This document shows, in pieces, positions 1-12,740 of a stretch of 64,000 nt of DNA (position 1 is its first letter; every line of letters begins with the position of its first letter). Position numbers and translations under genes: made by a program. The stretch is from the NCBI GenBank assembly GCA_014904845.1, contig MU119428.1, positions 1 through 64,000 on the forward strand. Direction: 5' to 3'. Below the pieces are notes generated by a model, which did no database searches, was not told the DNA's origin, and worked only from the letters and a program-made list of their open reading frames with translations. The DNA is from Acephala macrosclerotiorum. Taxonomy: Eukaryota; Ascomycota; Leotiomycetes; Helotiales; Mollisiaceae.

Positions 1-3000
1 TAAATTAATTTTAAATTAATAAATAATATAATATATTTAAAATATTAAATAAAATAATATTTTATTATAATAAATATAATAATAATAATATATAAATTAA
101 TAATTATTTAATTTATTAATATAAAATATAAATAATATATTATAAAAAAAAATTAAAAAAAATTTATATTAAAATTTTATTAATAATTTTTTTATAAATA
201 TTTAATATTTTATTATTGATTTTTTATAATTAAAATTTAAAAAATTATAATAATTAAATTTATTATAAAAATTTATTATTAATATTATTTTTTTTATAAA
301 ATTTTTTAAAAATTATAATATTTAATTAATATAAAAAAATAATTTTATAATTTTAAATATTTTTAAATTTTCGTATATTAAATATATTATAAATTTTTTT
401 TATTAAATATTAATATTATTTTATTTAAAATTTTTTTTAATAATTTAATAAAAATTTTACGTTTATTAAAATATAATTTAAATAGTTTTAAAATTTTTAA
501 AATATATTTATTCGAATTATTAAAATATTTTTAATTTGTTTTTTATATTAATATTAATTAATAAAAAATTAAAATTTAATAATAATTAAAATAAAAATAA
601 TAAATAAATTTTATAAATAAAATTATTTTTTTAAAAAAAAATTTTAATAATATATTTATTTAAAATAAATAAAAAATTATTTTTATTATTATTAAAAAAT
701 ATTAAATTAATTAAATTAATAATTATTATATTTTTTATATTAAATTTTTATTTAATTTTTTTAAACGAATTTTATTATAATTATAAAAAATATTATTTAT
801 ATTAATATTTTAATTATTAAAATTTAATTAATATTTTTTATTTAAAATTATAATAATTATTAATAAAAAGAATTTTATTATTATATATTTAATTATAATT
901 TTATTTTACGATTTTTTTAATATTAATATAAATAATAAATTTAAAAAATAAATTATTATAAAAAAAAATTTATATTTACGTATTATATATATAATTTTTA
1001 TTTATATATAATCGAGTATTTTATTTATAAATTATTAAAATATTTATTTAATATTTCAATTTAAATTGATTAATTAATAAATATTTATAAAAAAATAAAA
1101 TTATAAAATTATATAAATATTGATTTTAATTTATTAATAAAAATAAAATAAAATAATTATAAATAAAAATATTAATAATAAAAATTATATATTTATTTCA
1201 AAATAAAATTTTTAATTTATAATAAATATAAATATTTAATTTTATAATATATATATTTAAATATATATTTTATAAATAAATCGTAAATAAAATAAATTTT
1301 ATTAAATTTATTTTTATTTTTTTATATATATTATAATTAATTTTTATTATTAATAAATATATTATATTTAATTATTTTTTAAAAAAATTAAAAATATAAT
1401 TATAATAATTTTTAATAATATTATTAAATATTTATTAATTTTATTTATAATAAATCGCGAATTATTAATTATTTTTTTATAAACGTTAAAATTTTTATAA
1501 AAATTAAAAATATTTAAATAAATTTTTAATTTATAAATTATATAAAATTTATTATAATTATATTAATAATAATAATATTAAATTAGAAAATTAAAATTAT
1601 TTTATTATATTTAAAATAAATAATTTTTTAATAATAAAATTTTTTAATATATTAATATATTAATTATAATAATAAATATATTTATATTAATAAATATAAT
1701 ATTAAATTTTTTTTTAAATATTATTAAAACGTATAATATATATTATTATAATTTAATTTATTTATTTTAAATTAATTTTAATAATATAATTAAAATAAAA
1801 AAAACGTATATATTTTTATAAATATATATTTATATTATAAAAATTATTATATAATTTAAAAAAATAAATTTATAAAAAAATTTATTATTATTAATAAAAA
1901 ATTTTTAATTTTTATATAATTATTAAAAATTATAAATTATTAATTTTATTAAATTTTTTTTAATAATATTAATATTTTTATATATAAAATTTTTTAATAA
2001 TTTTTATTTATTAAAAAATTATTTATATATAATAAAATAATTCGAAATTTATTTATAATTATATTATATACGATTTTTTAAATTAAATTGTCGTTTTATA
2101 TAAATAATATATTAAATTAAAAATAAAATAAAATATTTATAATTTAAAAAAATATATAAAAAATATAATATAAATAAAAAAAATAATATATAAAAATTAT
2201 AATTAATTTTAAAATTTAATTAATAATTATAATAATTTAAAAATTAATTATTAAATTTTTTTTTTTTATTATTTATAATTTTTTTTTTTTTCGTTTAAAA
2301 ATAAATTTTTTTTTATATTAATTTTTTTATTATTTTAATTTATATTATTATAATATATAAATTTATTATATATAATTTTTTTTAATATATAAAATATATA
2401 TTTTATTATATTTTTTTAAAATTGAAATTTTTTTTAATATTATTTATTATAAAATAAATTAATTTTAAAAAATTTAATAATTATTTTAAAATTTTAAAAT
2501 TGTATTTAAATTAAATAAAATAAATTTTTTTTTAAATAAATATTTTATAATTATATTAAAAATATTTATATATATATATTATTTTTTTTAATATAATAAT
2601 ATATTTAAATTTATAAAATAAAAAATAAAATAAAATAAAAAAAATATAATTTTTTTAAAAAAAAAAAAATTAAAAATTTTTTTTTTTATAATATAATAAA
2701 ATTTTTTTTTTAAATAATAATTTTATTTTTTATTTTATATCAATTTTATATATATAAAATTATTTTAATTTTATATAAAAAAAAAATTTTATTTTTATTT
2801 TTTATTTTTTAAAAAAATATATTATATTTTAATTAATATTTGTTTTTAATTTTTAAAATAATAATATATTTAAATTTAAAAAATATAAAATTATATAATT
2901 ATATAATAAATTTTATTTTTTTATTTTTTAATTTTTTATTTAATATATAATATATTATAATTAATAATTATATTTTTTTTTTGAATTTTTAAAAAAAAAA

Positions 3001-3715
3001 ATAATATTAATATAATTAATTAAATAAAATAAAAATTAATTTAATTTAATTAATAAATAAAATATTTTAAAAATCGATTAAATAAAAAAATAAAATATAA
3101 TAAAAATTAAATAAAAATATATAATAAAATAAAAAATAAAAAATTAATATAATAAAATAAATATTAAATTTATTAAAAAAAATTTAAATAAAAATAAAAA
3201 TTATATTTATAATATATATTAAATATTTTAAAATAAATTTAAAAATAATTTATATATTAATAAAAATTAAAAATTATTATTATTAAAATAAATTAAATAA
3301 TTTATAATATATAAATTATTTAATTTTAAATTAATAATTTTTTAAAATTTTTTTTATAAATGAATATTATTAATTTTCTTTGTAAAAAAAACAAATTTTA
3401 ATAATAAAATTAAAAAAATTTATATAATAAATTATTAAATTAAAAATAATAAAATATTTTTTATTTAATTATAAAATTTTATTAAATCGATAATAATATA
3501 TTAAATAAATTTAATTATAAAAATTTATTTACGATTTAAATATTATATTAAAAAATAAAAAAATTATAAATATATAATAAATATAAAAATAAAAAAAAAT
3601 AAAAAAAAAAAATAAAAAAAAATATAAAAAAAATAATAAAAAATAATATTAAATATTTATAATATAATTTTATTTTATATTTATATCAAGAAAAAATTTT
3701 ATATATTAATTAATT

Positions 3716-4346
3716 GCTAATAGTATTAACGATTTGCTAATAACGCGCACTACGCAATAATTGCATATTTAAAACTTTAACGTCCAATAATAATCGATTA
3801 ATAAATAGATTTAAACTTATAAAAATATTAAAACTCTCGATTCTCGACGATTGCAAACGATTGCGCGCAGTCTTTATATAGTTACATTTAATCAATTGAA
3901 TCGCTCAATCTCTAAGTACTTTTTTTAAGCTCTCAATACTGATTAATTGCAATACTCGCTCGCAGTATTTACTCGCAGTTTTTACTAGTATTCTTTACGC
4001 GTGTAAACTTTACTTGAATCGATCGATTTTACGATTAGATTTTAAATAGCGTTAATATTTTCAATTCTCATTTTTATTTATTTTTTCGATATTTTCAATA
4101 ATTGATCGAATAAAGTACGATCGTTAATTTATATATAAATTTTAATGAAAAATATTAAAATTTTTACAGTTTTTAATTTTATAATTTAATATTTCAATAC
4201 GCGTTTAATAGATTTATTTGAAATTTTTATAATAGATTTAATTAATATTTTAAATTATAAATTTCGAATATTTAAATATTTGATTTTAAATTGATACTAT
4301 TAATAGTACTCTGGCACTATTAGTACAAGGTTAACGCTATTAGTAC
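3716..4346. repeat. Less decayed island with imperfect inverted-repeat ends
   Basis: This stretch of about 630 bp is visibly richer in G+C than its surroundings. Its left edge (3716-3745) reads GCTAATAG..TTAAC..CTAATAACG. The reverse complement of 4346-4315 reads CTAATAG..TTAAC..TTG..CTAATAGTG. Each arm therefore carries two CTAATA boxes around a TTAAC core, and most differences are C/T or G/A. There is no coding frame. The shape fits a small non-autonomous TIR element or a late insertion that has suffered fewer RIP rounds. The exact ends are uncertain because more CTATTAGTAC-like motifs occur just outside the right arm. Confidence 0.4.
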
Positions 4347-5969
4347 TAAAGCAAAAATAATCGATAATATTAACAATTAATTAGTGAATTAATAGTATTA
4401 TTAGCGTTTGTGTTTTTTAGTAAAACGATTAACAAAAAATATTTTTCTCGATGTAAAATAAATATATTAAATAAATTTTAATTATAATATTATATTATTA
4501 AATAAATTAAAAAATATTAATAAAATATATAATAAAAATATATAATAAAAAAAATTAAATAATAATAATAATATATTTATTAATATATTTTAAAATAAAA
4601 ATAAAAAAAATATTTCTTAATAATTTAAAACAAATTATAAATATTATTATTAATAATTGAAAATTGAAAATAATTAAATATTAATTTTTTTATTTAATAA
4701 AAATAATTATTAAATTTAATTAATTAATTTAAAATAAAAATAAATTCTTTTTTTTAATAAATTAAAATTAATTTTAATATGAAAAAAATGATAATTAAAT
4801 TCAATTAATATATTTTTTAATAATTTAAAAATAAAATAATTAAAATTTAAAAATAAATTATTAATTACGATTAATATATTTTAAAATAAAAATAAAAATA
4901 TTTTTTTTAATAATTCGAAAATAAAATATTTAAAATATTAAAAAATAAAAATTTAAAAATTTAAAAATAATTAATTATTAATTTTTTAATCGATAAAAAT
5001 ATTTTTATTTTATAATAATAAAATAAATAATAAAAAAATTAATAATAATATAAAAATAATATTATTAATAATTAAATATTAATTTTTAAATTTATAAATT
5101 AATTAATTTATTTTATAATAAAAATAAAAATATATTTATTAATAATATTTATAAATTAAAAATTATTTTTATTTTTATTTCGATTTTATAATTAATAATA
5201 ATTAATTATTAATTTTTAAATTAATAATAAAAATAAGAATAATTTATAATTTATATTAAAAAAAATAAAAAAAATAAAAAATTTAAATATTAAAAATAAT
5301 TTTATTTATTTTTTATATTTATAATATTAATATTTATAAAATTATATAATTTTTTCAAAAATTTTTTTTAATAATATTTAAAAGTTTTTATATTTAATAA
5401 ATATTTTTAATTAAAATATATTAAAATTTAAAATTAAAAAAAATTAAAATATAAAATTTTAATAAATTAAATAAAATATATTAATTAAAAAATTCGAATA
5501 AATAAATTAAAATTTTTATTAAAAGTTATTAAAAATCTTATAAAAATTAAATTAATAATTCGAATATATTTATTTAATATATATATATATATTTTAAAAA
5601 TTTAAAAAATTTAAATTTTATAATTATAAAAATAATTAAATTAATTTATAAAAATATAAAATAAAAAAATAATAATTAAATTAATTTATAAAAATATAAA
5701 ATAAAAAAATAATAATTAAATTAAAAAAAAATTTATATTTAAACAAATTATTTTTATTTATTTAAAATTTTTATTAAAAATAAAATTAATTATTATAAAA
5801 TATTTTTTTATATTTATTTTAATATTAATTATTTTAAATAATTTAATATATAATTTTTATAAATTAAATTTTTTTTATAATTTTATAATTTTTAATAATT
5901 TAAAATTTTTTAATAATAATAAAAAATAAAATATATATAAAAAATTTTTAATAATATTTAAAAAAATTT

Positions 5970-6900
5970 TCTTATTTTAAAAAAAAAATTCATTCGACGA
6001 TTTATAAACGAATTAATAATAAACGAAAGTTTTTTTTTTTATTTAACGTATATTTTATTTTATAAATCTCGTAAAAACGTTTTTACAAAAAATTATAAAA
6101 TTTTCAATTTTAATAATTTTTTTTTATATTAAATTTTAAATTAAAAACTATTAATTTAAACGTTTTATAAACGTTTAAAATTAATATAATTATTAAAATA
6201 ATATTTAAAATTTTATCAAATAATAAAAATCGATAAATCTTTTAATATTTAAAATAAAAATATATTATAAAATTTTATATTATTAAAAATTTTTTTTATA
6301 AAATTTTTATTTTTTATATTAAATTATTAAATTAATTTAATTTTTTTTTTTAATATATAATTTTAAAAAAAAATTTTAAATTTTTTTTTAAAAATTATAT
6401 AATTATTTTAATATTTTAAATAAAAATATATTTTTAATAAAATTTTATATTAAAAATTTTTTATTTAAAAATTTTGTTTTTTATATTAAATTATAATTAA
6501 TTATAAATAATTTTATTTATTAAAAAAAATTTTAAATTTTTTTTTAAAAATTATATAATTGTAAAATAAATTTTTAATATTTTAATTTTTAAATATTTAA
6601 AATAAAAATATATTTAAAAATTTTATAATTATAATTTTAATTAAATATAATTATATTTTATTAATTTATATAATAATAAATTAATAAAATCGTTTAAAAT
6701 TTAAAATTTAAAAATATTTATTAATTTTATACAATTTAAATTAATTAATAAATAAAAATTATAAATATAATTATAATTATAAAATTTTAATATTTTTTAT
6801 TAAAATAATTATATATTATTTTAAAATTATATAATCGCGAAATTTTTAATAAATTAATTAAATTATTATATTTAAATATTTTAATTACATTTAAATAAAA
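5970..6900 (+). repeat. AT-block repeat family, copy 1
   Basis: This shares an ordered series of landmarks with copies at about 7,415-8,150 and 10,958-11,329. In order they are a TTAATAATAAACGAA box, an AAATCTCGTAAAAACG-like box, a TTTAAAATAAAAA box, a TTTTATATTAAATTATTA box and then TTTAATATATAATTTT. Further downstream, copies 1 and 2 also share an AATAAATTAATAAAATCG box. The differences are mostly C/T and G/A changes plus small A/T indels, as expected for RIP-decayed duplicates. Nothing codes here. The original element cannot be identified. Confidence 0.5.
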
Positions 6901-7414
6901 TTATTTATTATTAAAAATATTAATATTAATTTTTAAATCGAATAAAAAATAAAAAATAAAAATAATAAATAATTATTTATTTAATTTAAAAATTAATATT
7001 AATTTAAAATTTAAAATAAAAATAAATTATTAAAATTAAAATTTTTATAATATTTTATAAAATTTATAAAATAAAATATATATTCAATAAAAAAAAACTC
7101 GTTTATTATTAATTCGTTTAATAAATTATTAAATAAATTTTTTTTTAATAAAAAAAAAATATTTTAAAACGTTATAATTTATTATATTTTTATATATAAA
7201 TTTTTTTATTTATAAATAAAATATATATTTCAAAAAAAAATTTAATTAAATTTATATAAAATATTTATTATTATAAATTTTATATTTAATTTTTTATATT
7301 AATTTTTTAATTTTATATATAATATAAAAATAAATTATATTATTTATTTAAATATTAATTTTTATTATTACGTTTTATTATTATTTTTAAAATTATTATA
7401 TAAAATAAAATATT

Positions 7415-8150
7415 TTTTTTATTTTAAAAAAAGAATTTCATTTGATAATTTATTAAATAAATTAATAATAAACGAATTTTTTTTTTAATATTTAATATTT
7501 ATTTTATTTTGTAAATTTTATAAAAACGTTCTAATAAAAAATTATAAATTTTTTAATTTTAATAATTTATTTTTATTTTAAATTTTAAATTTTAAATTTT
7601 AAATTTAAACGTTTTATAAATATTTAAAATTCTATTTAATAATAAAATTAATAAATTAATAAATTTTTTAATATTTAAAATAAAAATATATTTTTTATAA
7701 AATTTTATATTATTAAATTTTTTTTTAAAATTTTCATTTTTTATATTAAATTATTATAATTGATTTAATTAATTTAAATTATTTTATTTAATATATAATT
7801 TTAAAAAAAAAATTTATATTTTTTTTTGAAAATTATATAATTATTTTAATATTTAAATACTTAAAATAAAAATATATATAAAATTTTATAATTATTATTT
7901 TTATTAAATACGATTATATTTTATTAATTTACGTAATAATAAATTAATAAAATCGTTTAAAATTTAAAATTTAATAATATTTAATCAAATTTTAATTTAT
8001 TTATAAATTTTATATAATTTAAATTAATTAATATATTATAATTATAAACGTAATATAATTATATATAAATTGAATTTTTAATATTTTTTATTAAATCGAT
8101 TATATATTAATTTCAAATTACGAAATCGTTAAATATTTTAATTAAATTTA
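7415..8150 (+). repeat. AT-block repeat family, copy 2
   Basis: Direct-orientation copy of the repeat at about 5,970-6,900 with the same order of landmark boxes. A short inverted piece of the same start region lies just upstream at about 7,085-7,160 (ATTATTAATTCGTTTAATAA on the plus strand), so this part may be a nested or inverted arrangement. No coding capacity remains. Confidence 0.5.
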
Positions 8151-10957
8151 ACATTTTTCATTTATAATTAAAATAATTCGTATTATATAAATAATATATA
8201 ATTTAATAAAAATTAATATTAAATTAAATTTTATTTAATAAATTTATAATTATTAATTAAATTATAAAATTTTATATGTTAATAATAATTAAAAAAAATA
8301 TATATAAAAATTATATAATAAAATATAATATTTATAATACGTTTTTAAATTAAAATTTTATTAAAAAACGTTAAAATATAATTTTTTTATATAATTATTA
8401 TAAATATTTTATTAATTTAAAAATTTTCAATTATATTTATAATTTAAATTAAAATTAATATTAAAAATAAAAAATTTATATTAATTTGATAAAAAGAAAA
8501 TTTTATTATTATAAAAAAATTAATATGAATAATTATAAATTTTTTAAATATAATAAAAATATAATTATTATAAAAATATTTAATTTAATATAAAATAATT
8601 CAAATAAAATTTTATTAAAAATATTAAAAAATTAAAATTAAAATATATATAATTATTTATATAAAGTTTTTTATAATTAAATAAATTTATTATTATATTT
8701 ACGAAAAATCGAAAAACGAAATAAATTATAATAAAAAATTAATATAAAAAATTAATATAATTTTAATATATTATTATTTTATATTTAATTAAAAAATTAT
8801 TTTATTAATAATAATTTAAAATTTTAAAAAAAAAATTTTTAATTTTTTTAATAATTTTATAAAATTATATTTAAAATTATAATAATATATTAAAAAATTT
8901 AATTAATAAATTATTATATAATATTTATAAACGTTTAATAAAAAGTTTTTTAATTAAAAAATCTTTTTAATTATATTATTTATAATAATATGATTAATTT
9001 TTATTATAAATATATTATATATATTTAAAATTTAAATATTAATTTTATTTTATATTTTTTAATTATTTTAAATTATATTTACAATTATAAAATAAAATAA
9101 ATTATTTATTAAATTTATTTAATTTTTATATAATACGTAAAATTATAATTTTAAAAATATAATTTTTTTTATAAATATATTTAAAATAATTAAAATTATT
9201 TTAAAATAAAAAAATACGATTTTAAAAAATTTATTAATAATATTATTTTTATAAAATCGAATTTAAAAAATAATTATAATAAATATAATTTTAAAAAAAA
9301 AATATTATTTAAAAAAAAAATTATATTTTTAAAATTATTAATATAATTATAATTATTATTTTTAATATATAATAATTTTTTATTTTTTAATTTTTATAAT
9401 AATTTTTTATTAAAAATCGTATTTAAATTTATAATATTTTTTAAATATAAAATTAAATAAATATTATAATTATAAATAATATTAATTAATATTTAAATAA
9501 ATTTAATATAATTAATAAAAAATCGAATAATAATTTATATATATAAAAATTATTATATAATATTAAATTGATTTTATTATATAATTTAATAATATATTTT
9601 TATAAATTATATTATTCGATTTAATATATTTATATTTTAATTTATAATAAATTTTAATAAAATTGTTTTTTAAAAATTATTATAATATATAATTATTTTT
9701 TATAATAATTTATATTTTATATATTTAATATAAAATTTCGATTTTTATAATTTTATTAAATTTGAATATATATTAAAAATTTATATTATTTAATATTAAA
9801 ATTAATAAAATTAATATATATAATTATTATAAATATAAAAAATCAAAATTAATATAATAAAACAAATTAATTTAAATTATTTAAATATTTAAATATAAAT
9901 ATAATAATAAATTATATATTTTTATAATTTATAATTTTTTATTCAATATTTAAAATTAAATATTATTAAATTTTTTTAATATTTATATAAAATTGAAATA
10001 AATTAATAAAAAAATTATAAATTTAAATAATATTATTAAATTTTTAATAAATAATTATAATTTTTTTAAATTTATATATTAATTTAAATATTATAATAAA
10101 ATAAAAATTTAAATGTTTTTTATTTTAAATTCGAATTTTTATTTAATAATAATTAATTTTTATTAAACGAAATTTTTTTTTTAAATTATATATTAAAATA
10201 ATATTTATTAATTAAAAAAAAATTTTTAATTATTTAAAAAAAATTTAAATTTATAATCGATTTCTTTTTATAAATTTATATTTTTAATTTATAATATATA
10301 TTTAAATATAAAAATATAAAATTTTAAAATTTCAATTTTTATTATTATAAATTATATATTATTATCTTTTTAAAAATTTATTAAAAATTTATAATTAGTC
10401 GAATAATATTTAAATTTATTTTATTATTAATAAATTTATTATATAATTTATTAATTTTAATATTTTATATTTTATAATAAATAATAAAAAATATTTAAAA
10501 AAAATTAAAAATAATAATAATAATAATAAAATATTTTAAATATAAATTTTTTTTTGATATAATATAAAAATAAATTAAATAAATTAAAAATATAAAAAAT
10601 ATTTAATTATTTTTTAATTATAAAATTAATATAATATTATAAAAAAATAAATTAAATTTTTTTTTATTATATATAAAAAATATAAAAATAATAATTAAAA
10701 TATTAATTTTTTTTATAAAATTAAATATAATAAATAAATTTTTTTAATATAAAATAATATATTAAAATATTAAAAATTATATTTTTATTAAATAAAAATT
10801 AAAAATAAATAAATATAAATATAAATAATTATTTTATTTTATTTTATTATTATATAAAAATTTTTTATTAATTTAAAAATTTTAATTATAAAATTATATA
10901 TAATTTGAATATAATTTAACGTATTATATTTTAATTATAAATAATAATAATTTATTA

Positions 10958-11329
10958 AACGAATTAATAATAAATGAATTTTTTTTCAATATTTAATATA
11001 TATTTTATTTTATAAATCTCGTAAAAATACTTTTATAAAAAATTATAAAATTTTCGATTTTAATAATATATTTTTATTTTAAATTTTTAATTTTTAATTT
11101 AAATATTTTATAAATATTTAAAATTAATGTAATTATTAAAATAAAATTTTAAATTTTATAAAATAATAAATTAATAAATTAATAAATTAATAAATTTTTT
11201 TATATTTAAAATAAAAACGTATTATAAAATTTTATATTATTAAATTTTTTTTTTTAAAAATTTTCGTTTTTTATATTAAATTATTACAATTGATTTAATT
11301 AATTTAAATTATTTTATTTAATATATAAT
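10958..11329 (+). repeat. AT-block repeat family, copy 3, ending at the composition boundary
   Basis: Third copy of the family. It follows copy 2 closely through the box TTTAATATATAAT, and then both the homology and the AT-rich composition stop together at 11,329. The next base begins ordinary GC-rich DNA. The coincidence means the mutated sequence ends at the end of the duplicated unit, as expected if RIP acted on repeat length only, or if this is an insertion junction. Confidence 0.5.
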
Positions 11330-12740
11330 CTGGGGCGTGGTGTTTGCCTCCCCGGTTTGGCGCCCGCCGCATCGGGCAAGGCGCGTGCACGGGCCCGCCG
11401 CCGCTTTCGCGAGGTATAAGAATCTCGCGACTCCCATCGCTCGCTCCTCCTCCCTCCTTCTTCCTCTTCCAACAACCCCAACCCTCCACCTTCGCGACGC
11501 TCGGTGCTCGCCCTTCATGCGCATTTCGGCCCTTCTGCCTAGAGATCCACCTCATCCCACCAGGCTCCCCTTGATCGGCCACGCAGCTGAGGAGACCGCG
11601 CCAGCGTGGTGCGGGGCAGCTTCAACCAGAATCCACGATCGCCCCCTACGGCTTCGATACTGCTGAGCAGCTGTGATGCGGATCTCCTCACAGCGCTGCC
11701 TCACATTGGCCAAGTTACGAGCTGGACAGCGTCCAAACCCTCTCGTGATCTGCCTCGTCGCACCATCACCGCCTCTCTAAGGCGCTCTGGAGACTGAGGC
11801 CGTGGACCCGGCCTGCCCTCGTTGCAGCATAACAGCCAGTCGCAGAAATGCCTCACGACGACGCAGCCTGGCTTCTGCCTCGCTGCGCCCTAGGTACCGC
11901 AGGTGGATGGCGCGTCGCAGCTTCCTGGTGAGTTTCCCCCTTGCCGTGGGCACATTTCGTATTCGTCTTGATTGCGTGGCCCTGGGCTGATTCGAGGCGG
12001 CAGGGTCATGCGAAGCTCTGCCAGGAGCATTGCTTGGATCTGCTGAGGATCTAGTGAGGATCCGCCAATTGGACCGCGCCCGCTGCAGGATTGGCAGCTG
12101 AGACGACGGGAAAGACCTGGAATATGCCAGTCTGCCTGAAGCCTTCGAACGGGCGGAGAGGGCAATATCCGAAGTCATGCGACCCCCTTTCGTGCCAGCT
12201 GGCCCGCATGAGAGCTGAGACGCCGACGACGAGAATACCTGGGATGTGCAAGTCTGCCTGAAGCTTTCGGATGGGCGGATACGGTGGTATCCGAGGTCAT
12301 ACGCCTCCTCCCTTCCTTCGATCGTCACTGCCTCCTTGCTCGGCTTTTCGCGGCCTCGCCAACGATCGAGAAAGGATACCGAGATCGGCCGATCGTGGTG
12401 GACAGCGAAGTGGAGATGGTGGCCGCGGATGGGCAATGGGTATCTTCCGGCATGAGAGCGCAGGATCGAAGGTCTTAGGGCCTTGCAGCTGCGGTGGATC
12501 TCTTTGCATGAGGGCAGCATTGACGCCGAGGCATTTTTGGCGGTGAGGACGTCAGGGAGAATAGCACGCCAGGAGTATACGGTGGGCCGCAGAGCGTATT
12601 CCGGTTTTGCGAGGGCAGTGCGAGAAGCCTACATGAACCCTTTGATTTCCCCCTCTGCCATTATGTTACAGTCCAGTTTGTACAGCCAGCAGCAGGCAAA
12701 GAATTTCTTGAATACTTCCAATCATTTCCACGCGCTCGAA
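11330..12740. other. Normal-GC stretch without a supported gene
   Basis: About 1.4 kb of ordinary composition bordering the AT block. Open frames run on both strands (the longest, on the minus strand, covers about 11,777-12,520) but overlap each other, are rich in Ser/Arg and show no family I recognise. A TATA-like GGTATAAGA at about 11,412 followed by a CT-rich tract resembles a fungal promoter, and a GTGAGT...GGCAG intron-like segment lies at about 11,930-12,003. I could not chain these into a gene. The later part would include the 5' UTR of the gene starting at 12,741. Confidence 0.4.
12093..12308 (+). repeat. Imperfect tandem duplication, two units of about 95 bp
   Basis: The segment around 12,093-12,183 recurs at about 12,211-12,308. 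Both contain GAGACG near the start, then GTCTGCCTGAAG, then GGGCGGA, then TATCCGA.GTCAT, in the same order. The units are clearly related but well diverged. Both read as Leu..Ala-Ser-Leu-Pro-Glu-Ala-Phe in one plus frame, so this may be a relic of a repeated protein. No intact gene contains it. Confidence 0.45.

Larger units (their letters stand above)
1..11329. other. Extreme AT-rich block, RIP-type decay
   Basis: The block is almost pure A+T; I count only about 15-20 G or C in the first 1,000 bases. Most remaining G/C sit in CpG pairs (TCG, ACG), while CpA, CpT and CpC are nearly gone. No reading frame, RNA gene or recognisable domain survives. This is what RIP, the fungal C-to-T mutation of duplicated DNA, leaves after many cycles. 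Cytosine-methylation deamination would instead deplete CpG. Composition switches within a few bases at 11,329/11,330 to ordinary GC content. At least one repeat family and one less decayed island lie inside and are listed separately. A centromere core or collapsed transposon nest is possible; the sequence alone cannot decide. Confidence 0.85.

Noticed and set aside
1..11329. Mitochondrial DNA or a mitochondrial insertion
   Set aside because: No mitochondrial gene, tRNA or rRNA is recognisable, fungal mitochondrial genomes are not this AT-rich, and residual CpG pairs with repeat structure fit RIP better.
11777..12520. 247-residue minus-strand protein
   Set aside because: It begins without a convincing start, overlaps open frames on the other strand, spans a nucleotide duplication and has no recognisable domain.
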